A stretch of DNA of 64,000 nt, from contig JAFVRC010000004.1 in the NCBI GenBank assembly GCA_017504485.1, positions 1 to 64,000 on the forward strand, in the 5' to 3' direction. The stretch comes from Alistipes sp. GTDB lineage: Bacteria > Bacteroidota > Bacteroidia > Bacteroidales > Rikenellaceae. Below, piece by piece: positions 43,706-54,200 of the stretch (positions are counted from its first letter, which is position 1; each line of letters starts with the position of its first letter). A model generated the notes under the pieces. It was not told where the DNA came from. It was given only the letters and a program-made list of their open reading frames with translations, and did not search any database. The position numbers and the translations under genes were made by a program.

Positions 43706-43780
43706 AAATTCCTCACATAGGCTACTATGCTGCGGATTTGCTGCCTCACCTCGCGCAAAATTTCCTCAATCATTTACGAT
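43706..43780 (+). repeat. Dispersed intergenic repeat, copy C
   Basis: AAATTCCTCACATAGGCTAC, then TATGCTGCGG, then a short gap and CGCGCAAAATTTCCT. The CTCACATA and TATGCTGCGG blocks match copy A and the downstream part resembles the GCCTTGAAATCC end of A and B. More diverged than A and B. It lies between mce and mmdA. Confidence 0.5.
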
Positions 43781-43835
43781 TTTTAGTGCTTTTTAAGAAA
43801 AAACAAATCTAAATTCACAAAATAGAAAAATAGCT

Positions 43836-45398
43836 ATGAGCGAAATTCAAAACAAAATCAACAAGCTCATCGAGAACCGTGAGACGGCTCGTATGGGTGG
43901 TGGCGAGAAGGCTATCGCCAAGCAGCACGAGAAGGGCAAGTACACGGCTCGTGAGCGTATTCAGATGTTGCTCGATGAGGGCAGCTTCGAGGAGTTCGAT
44001 ATGTTCGTTACACACCGTTGCTACGACTTCGGTATGGAGAAGAAGCACACCTTTGGTGATGGCGTTGTGACGGGTTATGGTACCATCGACGGCCGCCTCG
44101 TGTATGTATTTGCGCAGGATTTCACAGTTACGGCAGGTTCGTTGTCGCTCGCCTTGGCCGACAAGATTTGCAAGGTGATGGATATGGCTATGCGCAACGG
44201 AGCCCCTTGCATCGGCTTGAACGACTCGGGTGGTGCGCGTATTCAGGAGGGCGTTAATGCCTTGGCCGGTTATGCCAACATCTTCCAGCGCAACGTGATG
44301 TCGTCGGGTGTCATTCCGCAGATTTCGGCTATCTTCGGCCCTTGCGCCGGTGGTGCTGTATATTCGCCTGCACTGACCGACTTTATCATCATGAAGAAGA
44401 ATACCTCGAATATGTTCCTTACGGGCCCGAAGGTTGTTAAGACCGTGACGGGTGAGGATGTAACGCAGGAGCAGCTCGGTGGTGCCGTGGTTCATACCAC
44501 CAAGTCGGGTGTTGCGCAGTTCGCCGTTGATACCGAGGAGGAGGGTATCGCTCTCATCCGCAAGCTTATCTCGTACATGCCGCAGAACAATATGGAGGAT
44601 GCTCCACTCGCTATGTGCACCGACAACATCGCACGCTTGGAGGACTCGCTCAACGAGATTATCCCTGATAACCCTAACCAGGCTTACGATATGTACGATG
44701 TTATCAAGGCTATCGTCGATAATGGCGATTACTTGGAGTCGGCCGCTTCGTATGCCAAGAATATCATCACCTGCTTCGCTCGCTTCAACGGCCAGTCGGT
44801 TGGTATTATCGCCAACCAGCCGAAGTTCATGGCAGGTGTATTGGATATCAACGCTTCGCGCAAGGCTGCGCGTTTCGTGCGCTTCTGCGATGCGTTCAAT
44901 ATTCCGCTTGTTACGCTCGTTGATGTTCCGGGCTTCTTGCCGGGTACGACTCAGGAGTATGGTGGCGTTATCTGCCACGGTGCAAAGCTCCTCTTCGCAT
45001 ACTGCGAGGCTACGGTGCCAAAGGTTACCGTTACGTTGCGTAAGGCCTATGGTGGTGCCTATATCGTGATGTCGTCGAAGCATATCCGTGGTGATATCAA
45101 CTATGCTTGGCCATCGGCCGAGATCGCCGTTATGGGTGCATCGGGTGCCGTTGAGGTGTTGCACGCCAAGGCTTTGGCCGCATTCACCGATCCGGAGGAG
45201 AAGGCGAAGTTCATCGCCGAGAAGGAGCAGGAGTACAAGGATCTCTTCTCGAATCCTTACAACGCTGCCCGCTACGGCTATATCGACGATGTAATCGAGC
45301 CTCGTAACACTCGTTTCCGTATCATCCGTGCATTGCAGTCGCTCTCGACCAAGCGTTTGCAGAACCCTGCTCGCAAGCACTCTAACATTCCATTGTAG
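43836..45398 (+). CDS. mmdA: Methylmalonyl-CoA decarboxylase alpha subunit (carboxyltransferase)
   Basis: 520 residues of the acyl-CoA carboxyltransferase family. Seen: [18 protein letters not shown], the [14 protein letters not shown] and [19 protein letters not shown] motifs of the first half and [27 protein letters not shown] of the second, which bind the two CoA/biotin faces. It moves CO2 from methylmalonyl-CoA to biotin. Together with the following three genes this is the Na+-pumping decarboxylase rather than propionyl-CoA carboxylase, because the OadG-like and beta subunits are present. Confidence 0.93.
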   Translation: MSEIQNKINKLIENRETARMGGGEKAIAKQHEKGKYTARERIQMLLDEGSFEEFDMFVTHRCYDFGMEKKHTFGDGVVTGYGTIDGRLVYVFAQDFTVTAGSLSLALADKICKVMDMAMRNGAPCIGLNDSGGARIQEGVNALAGYANIFQRNVMSSGVIPQISAIFGPCAGGAVYSPALTDFIIMKKNTSNMFLTGPKVVKTVTGEDVTQEQLGGAVVHTTKSGVAQFAVDTEEEGIALIRKLISYMPQNNMEDAPLAMCTDNIARLEDSLNEIIPDNPNQAYDMYDVIKAIVDNGDYLESAASYAKNIITCFARFNGQSVGIIANQPKFMAGVLDINASRKAARFVRFCDAFNIPLVTLVDVPGFLPGTTQEYGGVICHGAKLLFAYCEATVPKVTVTLRKAYGGAYIVMSSKHIRGDINYAWPSAEIAVMGASGAVEVLHAKALAAFTDPEEKAKFIAEKEQEYKDLFSNPYNAARYGYIDDVIEPRNTRFRIIRALQSLSTKRLQNPARKHSNIPL

Positions 45399-45424
45399 TC
45401 CAACCTATAAAACAAATTTGAACT

Positions 45425-45781
45425 ATGGATAAATTTGCAAATGTAGGCTGGCCCGAGATGTTGCTCATGGCGCTCATCGGCTTTGTGCTTGTCTTCGTGG
45501 TGCTCGTTCTTCTTATCTACATTATGAAGGCGATGGGCTGGGGTTTCACCCGCCAGAAGAAGGCTGCCAAGGCTACGGTGCAGGGTGCTGCCGTTACCGA
45601 GGAGCACGATGCAATAAGCGACCAAGAGATTGCTGCGGCTATTATCACGGCCCTCAAACTCTACAAGAGCAACTTGCACGACCAGGAGTCGGAGATGCTG
45701 ACCATCAACCGCATCGCTCGTGCATACTCGCCTTGGAACTCTAAAATTCACGGATTGACTCAGGTACCTGAGCATAAATAA
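45425..45781 (+). CDS. OadG-family small membrane subunit of the decarboxylase
   Basis: 118 residues. One hydrophobic helix (about 10-38; EMLLMALIGFVLVFVVLVLLIYIMKAMGW) and a cytoplasmic tail, as in OadG/MmdD subunits that hold the complex together. The tail region EEHDAISDQEIAAAIITALKLYKS resembles the segment that binds the carboxyltransferase subunit. It starts 26 bases after mmdA. Confidence 0.88.
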   Translation: MDKFANVGWPEMLLMALIGFVLVFVVLVLLIYIMKAMGWGFTRQKKAAKATVQGAAVTEEHDAISDQEIAAAIITALKLYKSNLHDQESEMLTINRIARAYSPWNSKIHGLTQVPEHK

Positions 45782-45798
45782 TTAGACACACGAAACAA

Positions 45799-46257
45799 AT
45801 GAAAAAGTATTCATTGAAAATCAACGGCAACTCTTACGAAGTTAAGATTGACGATATCAACGAGGCCTCGACCTTGGCGCACGTTACGGTCAATGGCACG
45901 AAGTACAATGTGGAGATCGAGGGCGGCAAGGCTGTGGCCCTAAAGAAGCCGCAGGTTATCGCTGCTCCGGAGGCTACCGGCCTCTCGGTTACGCCGAAGA
46001 CCCCTATCGCAACCAAGCCTGCTGCTGCTCCTGTTGCAGCCGGTGGCTTGAAGGTGGCTTGTCCGCTTCCGGGCACGGTTATCTCCATCAATGTCAAGGA
46101 GGGCGACACCGTGTCGGCCGGCCAGACGCTCATCGTATTGGAGGCTATGAAGATGGAGAACAACATCGACGCCGAGCGCGGTGGTGTTGTTAAGCAGGTG
46201 CTTGTTTCGGCAGGCGCAACTGTAATGGAGGGTGATGTTTTACTTGTTATTGAGTAG
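45799..46257 (+). CDS. mmdC: Biotin carrier subunit of methylmalonyl-CoA decarboxylase
   Basis: 152 residues. N-terminal region (1-60), then an Ala/Pro-rich flexible linker (about 61-83), then a biotinyl domain (84-152). The biotin attaches at Lys118 in EAMKMEN. It swings CO2 from the carboxyltransferase to the membrane subunit. It starts 17 bases after the OadG-like gene and five bases before mmdB. Confidence 0.93.
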   Translation: MKKYSLKINGNSYEVKIDDINEASTLAHVTVNGTKYNVEIEGGKAVALKKPQVIAAPEATGLSVTPKTPIATKPAAAPVAAGGLKVACPLPGTVISINVKEGDTVSAGQTLIVLEAMKMENNIDAERGGVVKQVLVSAGATVMEGDVLLVIE

Positions 46258-46262
46258 GCGTT

Positions 46263-47474
46263 ATGATTACTCTTTTGCAGTCTGATAGTTTTATCCTCGA
46301 TAGTCTTGTCAAGTTTGTCGAGACTTCGGGATTTATGGCCTTCTTTGCACCGGGCGGTTGGAAGTATATCGTGATGATTGCGATTGCTTGCTTGCTGCTC
46401 TACCTTGCTATTAAGAAGGAGTTTGAGCCACTCTTGTTGCTCCCTATCGCATTCGGTATGTTGCTCACGAACCTTCCGGGTGCCGGTATGTTCCACTCGG
46501 AGTTCTTCGCGGGTGGTCACGTTGATTGGGCGCAGTTTGCAGCAGGAAAGGCCGGTCTGCTCGATGTGTTGTATCTGGGTGTTAAGCTCGGAGTCTATCC
46601 GTGTCTTATCTTTATTGGAGTAGGTGCGATGACCGACTTCGGTCCGCTGATTGCCAACCCGAAGAGCTTCCTCTTGGGTGCTGCAGCGCAGATTGGTATC
46701 TTCGCCACATTCTTGGGTGCGTATGCTCTCGGTTTCGAGCCTAATCAGTGTGGTTCGATTGGTATTATCGGTGGTGCTGACGGTCCAACCTCTATCTTCA
46801 TTACGGCTCGTCTTGCTCCGGAGTTGCTCGGCCCTATCGCCATTGCAGCTTACTCGTATATGGCTCTTGTGCCGGTTATTCAGCCTCCTATCATGAAGGC
46901 TCTTACTACCGACAAGGAGCGTCGTATCAAGATGAAGCAGCTTCGTCAGGTGTCGAAGGTGGAGAAGATTCTTTTCCCTGTAATCATCACCATCATCATC
47001 TCGTTGTTCTTGCCGGATGCTGCTCCACTCGTGGGCTGCCTGATGCTCGGTAACCTGATGAAGGAGTGTGGTGTTGTAGATCGTCTGTCGAAGACCGTGC
47101 AAAATGAGCTGATGAATATCGTGGTTATCTTCCTCGGTATCTCGGTTGGTGCTACGGCTACTGCCGAGTCTTTCCTTAACGAGAAGACGCTCTTCATTCT
47201 TGCGCTGGGTATTATTGCTTTCAGTTTTGGTACGGCCGGCGGTGTGATTCTCGCCAAGATTATGAACCTCTTTGCCAAGGAGGGTAACAAGATTAACCCG
47301 CTTATCGGCTCGGCCGGTGTGTCGGCAGTGCCTATGGCTGCTCGCGTATCGCAGACGGTAGGTCATCAGTACGACAAGTCGAACTTCCTGCTTATGCACG
47401 CTATGGGTCCTAACGTAGCGGGTGTGGTAGGTTCGGCCGTTGCAGCAGGTATCATGCTCGCCTTCCTCGGCTAA
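46263..47474 (+). CDS. mmdB: Na+-pumping decarboxylase beta subunit
   Basis: 403 residues, about 9-10 membrane helices. It decarboxylates carboxybiotin and exports Na+. Conserved segments: [20 protein letters not shown] (the motif with the essential Asp of OadB/MmdB), [17 protein letters not shown] and the C-terminal [21 protein letters not shown]. Ends the operon; a strong terminator follows. Its activity makes the Na+ gradient useful to the BASS and other symporters of the cell. Confidence 0.95.
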   Translation: MITLLQSDSFILDSLVKFVETSGFMAFFAPGGWKYIVMIAIACLLLYLAIKKEFEPLLLLPIAFGMLLTNLPGAGMFHSEFFAGGHVDWAQFAAGKAGLLDVLYLGVKLGVYPCLIFIGVGAMTDFGPLIANPKSFLLGAAAQIGIFATFLGAYALGFEPNQCGSIGIIGGADGPTSIFITARLAPELLGPIAIAAYSYMALVPVIQPPIMKALTTDKERRIKMKQLRQVSKVEKILFPVIITIIISLFLPDAAPLVGCLMLGNLMKECGVVDRLSKTVQNELMNIVVIFLGISVGATATAESFLNEKTLFILALGIIAFSFGTAGGVILAKIMNLFAKEGNKINPLIGSAGVSAVPMAARVSQTVGHQYDKSNFLLMHAMGPNVAGVVGSAVAAGIMLAFLG

Positions 47475-47505
47475 AATGCTGTAAGGGGTGCTTGCCCCGA
47501 TATCT

Positions 47506-47551
47506 AAAATGAGATGGTTGCACGCAGTGTTGGGTGCAACCATCTCATTTT
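47506..47551 (+). terminator. Rho-independent terminator of the mmd operon
   Basis: An 18-bp perfect stem (47506-47523 with 47534-47551), core ATGAGATGGTTGCAC / GTGCAACCATCTCAT, ending in TTTT. Confidence 0.85.
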
Positions 47552-47662
47552 CTACTAGGTAGTAGCGTCGGAAAAAAGAGTGCGAAAAGTGAAATTATAT
47601 GTTCGAAGTGTAGCATTTCTCGAAAATATGATTAACTTTACAATCTAAAAACTACAAGCCCG

Positions 47663-49186
47663 ATGAAATACGATGTCTTTATAAGCTACTCGTCGCACGA
47701 CCAGAAAGTTGTCGAGGGGCTGTGTGCCTATCTCGAATCGCAGAAGATACGCTGCTTTGTCGCCTATCGCGATATACTGCCTACTGATGTGTGGGCATCG
47801 GTTATTGTCGATGCTTTGGAGCAGAGCCGTATGATGGTTGTGGTCTTTTCGCCGCACTTCAATCTGTCGCGGCAGGTAGATCGCGAAATCAGCTTGGCCA
47901 GCGAGGCTATGAAGCCGATACTTACGTTCCGTATATCGGACGATGCCTTCAAGGGAGTCAAGAAGTATTATCTCGAGAATATAAATTGGATAGATGCCTT
48001 TCCGGACCCTGAAATGGCATTTGGCAGCGTCGCGCGACATATCGTGCAATTGCTCAATATATGTCCGACGGAGAACGCCGAAGTGCAATCTCCGCAGGTG
48101 CCATCCGTAGTGCCGCCGCTTGTTCCACAGGAGCCCGTTTCGCAGCCGACTCCCGTGGTGCCGCCGCCAATACCACCAATGCCACCAATGCCACCAACGC
48201 CGCCAACGCCACCAGCATCGCCCGTAGAACCTCCGCAGAGAGAAACAAAGGTGTCGCGACAGTCGCTCGTAAGGTGGGTTGTGCTTGCAGCAGTGGCTAT
48301 AGCGCTTATCGTCGGAGGCGTTGTGGTGGGCCGATTGCTGCATAGCCGGCCTACCGCCGTGCCGCAGGCGCAAGTTGTCGAGGAGCTGAAAGCAGAGGTG
48401 GTGATTGCGCCCGATACCTCTATTATAAATAATATAGAGGCTCCCGATTCGCTCCCTGTTGCCGCCGTGGATGTTGCGCCGGTAAAGGTCGAGGAGGCTG
48501 CGCCGCAGCCGAGCGCGAAGGCCGCACCAGCACAGAATTTGGATGCCACACCTCGCCCACGTCGTGCAGCGTCCAAGGTCACCATTGAGCCAAAATCTGT
48601 CGTAGTGCCAAAGGACGGCCCATCGGTCGAGGATCGTGTTGCCAAGATGGTGCTCGAAGGCAAGGGACGCAATGGCCTCTATGAGGTGGGTTACTACTTC
48701 AACCGCGACGGCAAAGAGGGCATCGTCTTTGAGGTTACGCAGGATGGTCGCCACGGCAAAATCATATCGATGCAGCAGATGCATGTTGCGTGGGCGCAGG
48801 CCTCGGCGGTCAATATGCCTACAAATGCCGTGTCGCGCACTCGCGGAGATGAGAATGCCGCTATGATAGAGAGGGTGGGGCAATGGGCAACGCTCTTTCC
48901 GGCATACGCTTGGTGTCGCTCGCTTGGTGCCGATTGGTATCTGCCGTCCATCGATGAGCTGCGCCTCTTTACGATAAATGATGAAGTGCGTTATAAGGTG
49001 AATGCCACATTGGGTGCCAAGCAGTGCGATGCAATTATAAATATAGGCGACCATGGCTTCTATTGGTCATCGACCGAGGGTGCGAGGGTGCAGTCGAATG
49101 TGTGGGTTGTCAATATGTATGACGGTAAGCTGCGTAGCGCAAACAAGGTGGGCAGTAACTATATTCGCGCCGTGGCACAATTCTAA
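47663..49186 (+). CDS. TIR domain - transmembrane - DUF1566 protein
   Basis: 507 residues. TIR domain (about 2-130): YDVFISYSSHDQKVVEGL, RCFVAYRDILPT (BB-loop region) and SRQVDREISLAS with Glu75 where NAD+-cleaving TIRs have their catalytic Glu. A Pro-rich linker (about 143-192) leads to one membrane helix (about 205-223). A second Pro/Ala linker precedes a C-terminal domain (about 335-507) of DUF1566/Lcl type: DWYLPSIDELRLF, FYWSSTEG and WVVNMYDGKLRSANKVGSNYIRAVAQF. No signal peptide, so TIR should be inside and DUF1566 outside the inner membrane. Inference: an outside signal triggers TIR, which cleaves NAD+ or makes a signal nucleotide. A weak box (TAACTTTA, 47633-47640) precedes. The RyR gene starts 7 bases after. 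Confidence 0.85.
   Translation: MKYDVFISYSSHDQKVVEGLCAYLESQKIRCFVAYRDILPTDVWASVIVDALEQSRMMVVVFSPHFNLSRQVDREISLASEAMKPILTFRISDDAFKGVKKYYLENINWIDAFPDPEMAFGSVARHIVQLLNICPTENAEVQSPQVPSVVPPLVPQEPVSQPTPVVPPPIPPMPPMPPTPPTPPASPVEPPQRETKVSRQSLVRWVVLAAVAIALIVGGVVVGRLLHSRPTAVPQAQVVEELKAEVVIAPDTSIINNIEAPDSLPVAAVDVAPVKVEEAAPQPSAKAAPAQNLDATPRPRRAASKVTIEPKSVVVPKDGPSVEDRVAKMVLEGKGRNGLYEVGYYFNRDGKEGIVFEVTQDGRHGKIISMQQMHVAWAQASAVNMPTNAVSRTRGDENAAMIERVGQWATLFPAYAWCRSLGADWYLPSIDELRLFTINDEVRYKVNATLGAKQCDAIINIGDHGFYWSSTEGARVQSNVWVVNMYDGKLRSANKVGSNYIRAVAQF
48164..48217 (+). repeat. Six 9-bp tandem repeats inside the TIR gene
   Basis: Six units of consensus CCACCAATG/CCGCCAACG (48164-48217) encode Pro-Pro-[Ile/Met/Thr/Ala] repeats in the linker. 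Unit count could vary between strains without breaking the frame. Confidence 0.7.
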
Positions 49187-49193
49187 TTACTCT

Positions 49194-49484
49194 ATGGAAC
49201 ATAAAAAATACATACCGCAGCCGATAGATGTTGAGGGTGTGGAACTGCCGACCGAACTCTATGAGTTGGCCGAGCGTATTGCCGAGAATGTTCACGAGGT
49301 GTGGGCCGCAGGGCGTGTGTTCGAGGGGTGGAGTTATGGCCCTGAGCGCAACGACCACTTGAAGCAGCACCCGGGAATAGTGCCCTATGACGAGCTCTCC
49401 GAGCAGGAGAAGGAGTACGACCGAGCCACCGCATTCAACACACTGAAACTGATAGTATCGCTCGGCTTCAAGATAGGTAAGTAA
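49194..49484 (+). CDS. RyR-domain protein
   Basis: 96 residues from ATG 49194. Nearly the whole protein is one ryanodine receptor (RyR, PF02026) domain: PQPIDVEGVELPTELYELAERIAENVHEVWAAGRVFEGWSYGPERNDHLKQHPGIVPYDELSEQEKEYDRATAFNTLKLIVSLGF, with the family's N-x-H-x-x-W-A, GW-YG-R-D/N and HP-x-x-VPYD-L signatures. Soluble and cytoplasmic. Some bacterial RyR domains are proposed to bind nucleotides in conflict or stress systems. It follows the TIR gene by seven bases, so the two form one operon. Inference: it senses or handles the product of the TIR domain. Confidence 0.85.
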   Translation: MEHKKYIPQPIDVEGVELPTELYELAERIAENVHEVWAAGRVFEGWSYGPERNDHLKQHPGIVPYDELSEQEKEYDRATAFNTLKLIVSLGFKIGK

Positions 49485-49502
49485 GCGAGATGACGATACA
49501 CG

Positions 49503-49545
49503 AAGGGCTGTCGCGGCACACCTTGTCGGACAGCCCTTGTTTTTT
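49503..49545. terminator. Terminator after the TIR/RyR operon
   Basis: AAGGGCTGTC (49503-49512) / GACAGCCCTT (49529-49538), followed by GTTTTTT. Converging aminotransferase gene begins its end at 49552. Confidence 0.8.
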
Positions 49546-49551
49546 GTCACT

Positions 49552-50754
49552 CTATTTGATTGTGCGCCCCGGGTATTGCTCCAAGGCCTTGCCGAGAGTG
49601 CGAATAGCCTGTTTAAGCTCCGCTTTCTCGAGAACATAGGCGATGCGCACCTCGTTGCGGCCTAATCCCTTCTCCGAGTAGAAGCCCGAAGCGGGGGCGA
49701 GCATTATGGTCGTACCTTCGTACTCGAACTCGCGCAGACACCACTCGTAGAAGCGGTCGCTGTCGTCGATAGGCAGTCGGGCTACCGTGTAGAACGCACC
49801 CATAGGTATTGGCGAATAGACACCCTCGAGTTTGTTGAGCTCGTCTATAAGGCAGTTGCGGCGATCGATATACTCCTCGTAGGTGTGTATGGCGTAGGAG
49901 CGCGGAGCATCGAGCGAAGCCTCGGCTACAATCTGACCGAGAAGTGGTGGCGAGAGTCGCGCTTGGCAGAACTTCATCACGGCCTTGCGCAGAGCCTTAT
50001 TCTTCGTAATCAGAGCACCGATGCGAATGCCGCACTCGGAGTATCGCTTCGATACCGAGTCGATGAGCACCACATTGTCCTCTATTCCCTCGAGGTGGCA
50101 GGCCGAGATGTATGGCGAGCCCGTGTAGATAAACTCGCGATATACCTCATCGGAGAATAGGAAAAGATTGTATCGCTTGACCAAGTCGCGGATGCGGTTC
50201 ATCTCCTTGCGCGTGTAGAGGTAGCCCGTCGGGTTGTTCGGGTTGCAGATGAGGATTCCGCGCGTGCGCTCATTAATTAGAGCCTCGAACTGCTCGATGG
50301 ATGGAAGCGCAAAGCCGTCGTCGATAGTCGAGGTTATAGGGCGGATGACAGCTCCTGCCGAGATGGCAAAGGCCATATAGTTGGCATAGGCCGGCTCCGG
50401 TACAATAATCTCGTCGCCCGGGTTGAGGCACGACATAAAGGCGAAGAGCACCGCCTCCGAGCCTCCCGACGTGATGATTATATCGTCGGGCGAGAGTTTT
50501 ATCTGGTACTGGTCGTAATAACCTACCAACTTCTCGCGCAGTGAGTAAAAACCATCACTCGGGCTATACTCCAATATCTCGCGGTCGATATGTCTTAGTG
50601 CATCGAGAGCCACCTGTGGGGTCTTGATGTCGGGCTGTCCGATGTTCAGATGAAAGACCTTCACGCCTCGCATCTTAGCCTCCTCGGCCAGCGGGGCGAG
50701 TCGCCTAATGGGCGATTCGGGCATCAGCACAGCGCGTTCCGATAGTTGTGGCAT
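49552..50754 (-). CDS. Class I/II PLP-dependent aminotransferase
   Basis: 400 residues. Seen: VFHLNIGQPDIKTPQVALDALR, the ICNPNNPTGYLYTRKEMNRI block, LFSDEVYREFIYTGSPY and the PLP lysine in LIDSVSKRYSECGIRIGAL. Fold type I aspartate/aromatic aminotransferase family; the amino donor is not decided. It is the last gene of a minus-strand run secA, dCMP deaminase, aminotransferase, though gaps of 15-23 bases leave the co-transcription likely but unproven. Confidence 0.9.
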   Translation of the reverse strand: MPQLSERAVLMPESPIRRLAPLAEEAKMRGVKVFHLNIGQPDIKTPQVALDALRHIDREILEYSPSDGFYSLREKLVGYYDQYQIKLSPDDIIITSGGSEAVLFAFMSCLNPGDEIIVPEPAYANYMAFAISAGAVIRPITSTIDDGFALPSIEQFEALINERTRGILICNPNNPTGYLYTRKEMNRIRDLVKRYNLFLFSDEVYREFIYTGSPYISACHLEGIEDNVVLIDSVSKRYSECGIRIGALITKNKALRKAVMKFCQARLSPPLLGQIVAEASLDAPRSYAIHTYEEYIDRRNCLIDELNKLEGVYSPIPMGAFYTVARLPIDDSDRFYEWCLREFEYEGTTIMLAPASGFYSEKGLGRNEVRIAYVLEKAELKQAIRTLGKALEQYPGRTIK

Positions 50755-50777
50755 ATTATCTTCTCCTTAAATTTCGA

Positions 50778-51209
50778 TTATAACTCTACGCATACACACT
50801 CTATGCCGACACGGCGCAGAAGGTCAAGGCCCTCCTCCGTGCGGTATGGTTCGCTATATACCACGCGCTTGATGCCGGCCTGAATGATGAGCTTCGAACA
50901 CTCGAGGCAAGGCGCAGCGGTGATGTAGAGCGTAGCTCCGTCGCAGTTGTTGGCGCTCTTGGCCACTTTCGTAATAGCGTTAGCCTCGGCGTGCAGAACG
51001 TATGGCTTGGTCTTGCCCATATCGTCCTCGCAGATATTCTCGAAGCCCGAAGGGGTGCCGTTGTAGCCGTCCGAGATAATCATCTTGTCCTTGACGATAA
51101 GTGCTCCTACCTGACGACGCACACAGTATGAGTTCTCGGCCCATATACGCGCCATCTTCAGGTAGCGGATGTCGAGTTGTCGCTGCTTCTCTATTGCGTA
51201 TGCTCCCAT
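50778..51209 (-). CDS. dCMP deaminase family protein
   Basis: 143 residues of the cytidine/deoxycytidylate deaminase fold. The zinc site is complete: HAEANAIT and APCLECSKLII, and N-terminal SYCVRRQVGALIVKDKMIISDGYNGTPSG is typical for dCMP deaminase (ComEB-like). It deaminates dCMP to dUMP for dTTP synthesis. It ends 23 bases before the aminotransferase start and starts 15 bases after secA. Confidence 0.9.
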   Translation of the reverse strand: MGAYAIEKQRQLDIRYLKMARIWAENSYCVRRQVGALIVKDKMIISDGYNGTPSGFENICEDDMGKTKPYVLHAEANAITKVAKSANNCDGATLYITAAPCLECSKLIIQAGIKRVVYSEPYRTEEGLDLLRRVGIECVCVEL

Positions 51210-51224
51210 AGTCTGTTTTGCTGG

Positions 51225-54200
51225 TTATTTGCCGTGACAATGTTTGTACTTCTTGCCGCTACCGCAAGGGCATGGGTCGTTGCGTCCCACCTTCTTCTCG
51301 ACGTGCACCGGCATAGGCTTGCTCTTGTCGCCCTGACCGGCAGCCGCGGCGGCAGCCATACGCGATGCCTGCAACTTATTGACATCGACCTTGGCACGCT
51401 GCTGGCGTGCGTTCTGTATTGCCTCCGGATTTTGCTGCTGCACCGGAACATACGCCTTGTTGAGAATGGCCAACACGTCGCGATTTACCTTCTCGAGCAT
51501 CTTCGAGAAGAGACCAAACGACTCGAACTTGTAGATGAGCAGTGGGTCTTTCTGCTCGTAGGATGCATTCTGCACGCTCTGGCGCAGGTCGTCCATCTCG
51601 CGCAAGTGCTCTCGCCAAGCGTCGTCGATGGTCGTGAACATCACCACCTTCGAGAATACCTTGAATATCTCTGCGCCGTCCGTATCCTTGCAGCGTTGCA
51701 GATTGACGGGCACATTGTAGCCTAACTTGCCGTTGGTGAGCGGGAAGTATATCGTGCCGTCCATCTGATCCTTGCGCTCCTCGTAGATGCGTGCCATCAC
51801 AGGGCGCACGGTGTCGGCTACGGCCTTCGCACGGCGTGCGTAGAGGGCCTGCATGTCGGCAACAATAAACTCGACAATCTCCTCGCGGCGAGCCTTCTTG
51901 TAACGCTCCTCGTCGAAGGATGGCTGCAAACCTACCTCGCGAATAAGCTCAAACAAGAACTCCTCGAACGGATAATCCTCGTGTTCGTTCATAAAGGCCT
52001 CGGCATAGTCGTACATGAGGTTGTTTAGGTCGATCTCGATACGCTCGCCATAGAGTGCGTGGCGGCGGCGAGTGTAGATAACCTCGCGCTGCGAGTTCAT
52101 CACATCATCGTACTCCAACAGACGCTTACGGATGCCAAAGTTGTTCTCCTCGACCTTCTTCTGCGCACGCTCCACAGCCTTCGACATCATACCTGCCTGA
52201 ATAGCCTCGCCTTCCTCGATGCCCATGCGGTCCATCATTGCGGCGATGCGCTCCGAGCCGAAGAGTCGCATAAGATCATCCTCAAACGATACGAAGAACT
52301 GCGAAGAGCCCGGATCGCCTTGACGACCGGCACGGCCACGCAGCTGGCGGTCCACACGGCGGCTCTCGTGACGCTCCGTGCCGATAATCGCAAGACCTCC
52401 GGCAGCCTTAACCTCCTCGGAGAGCTTGATATCGGTACCACGACCGGCCATATTCGTTGCGATGGTAATTTGCCCAGGTCGGCCTGCCTCGGCGACAATT
52501 TGTGCCTCGAGCTGGTGTTGCTTGGCGTTCAAGACGTTGTGCTTCAGGCCTCGAATCTTCAACATACGACTCAAGAGTTCCGAAATCTCGACCGACGTAG
52601 TGCCGACCAACACCGGACGGCCCTCCTGCTTGACGAGTCGCTCGATTTCGGCAATCACAGCGTTGTACTTTTCGCGCTTGGTCTTATAGATGATATCCTC
52701 GCGGTCGTCGCGTGCGATAGGGCGGTTCGTAGGTATTACCACCACGTCGAGTTTGTAGATGTTCCAGAACTCCGATGACTCGGTCTCGGCCGTACCGGTC
52801 ATACCGCCGAGCTTGTGGTACATACGGAAGTAGTTCTGCAAGGTGATGGTGGCGAAGGTCTGCGTGGCGGCCTCGACCTTCACACGCTCCTTGGCCTCGA
52901 TAGCCTGATGCAGACCATCCGAGTAGCGGCGGCCATCCAAAATACGGCCCGTCTGCTCATCGACAATCTTCACCTTGTTGTCCATTACGACGTACTCGAC
53001 ATCCTTCTCGAACATCGCGTATGCCTTGAGCAGCTGATTTACGGTATGCACGCGCTCCGAGCGTATCGAGTAGTCGTTTACCAGCTCATCCTTCTTCTGT
53101 GCCTTCTCCTCGAGTGACAACTCCTGCTGTTCGAGTTCGGCAATCTCAGCACCGATGTCAGGCAGTACGAAGAAACCCTCCTCGCCTACACGCTTCGAGA
53201 GTGCCTCGTGGCCTTTGTCCGTCAGTTCCACGGAGTTCATCTTCTCGTCGATAACGAAGAAGAGCTCGTCGGTAACCTCCGGCATACGGCGGTTGTTGTC
53301 GGCCATATAGATATTCTCGGTCTTCTGCATCTGCACCTTAATGCCCTGCTCCGAGAGGAACTTGATGAGCGGCTTGTACTTTGGCAGGCCCTTGTAGGCA
53401 CGGTAGGTCAAAAGACCACACTCCTCCATCTTGCCCTCGGCGGCCAACTTACGCGCCTCAGCAACGAGGTTCGTAACAAAGTCCTTCTGCAAGCCGTGCA
53501 GATACTCGATGGCCGGGCGATACTCCTCGAAGAGCTGATCCTCACCCTTTGGCACAGGGCCCGAGATGATGAGCGGTGTTCGCGCGTCGTCGATGAGCAC
53601 CGAGTCCACCTCATCGACAATCGCGAAGTGGTGCTTACGCTGCACGAGGTCGTTTGGCGAAGAGGCCATGTTATCGCGCAGATAGTCGAAGCCGTACTCG
53701 TTGTTCGTACCGAAGGTGATATCCGCAAGGTAGGCATTGCGACGTGCTTCGGAGTTTGGTTGATGTGCGTCTATGCAATCCACCGAAAGACCGTGGAACT
53801 GATACATCGGGCCCATCCACTCGGCATCACGCTTGGCGAGGTAATCATTCACGGTCACCATGTGCACGCCCTTGCCTGCCAAGGCGTTGAGGAATACGGG
53901 CAGAGTAGCAACAAGGGTTTTACCCTCACCCGTTGCCATCTCGGCAATCTTGCCCTTGTGCAGCACTACACCGCCGAAGAGCTGCACGTCGTAGTGCACC
54001 ATATCCCACTTTATGTCGTTTCCGCCGGCAATCCAATGCGTAGCATAGATGGCCTTGTCGCCCTCGATGGTCACAAAATCCTTCGAGGCTGCGAGGTTGC
54101 GGTCGAAGTTGTTTGCCGTAACCTCCACAACATCGCCCTCGGCGAAGCGGCGTGCCGTATCCTTCATTATCGCAAAGGCCTCGGGCAGAATCTCGTCGAG

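Noticed and set aside
47506-47551. Long perfect inverted repeat as an insertion-sequence end
   Set aside because: It ends in a T run just behind mmdB and fits a terminator; no transposase gene or target duplication is near.
48164-48217. CRISPR-like short repeats
   Set aside because: Units are contiguous, nine bases, in frame inside the TIR gene and have no spacers.
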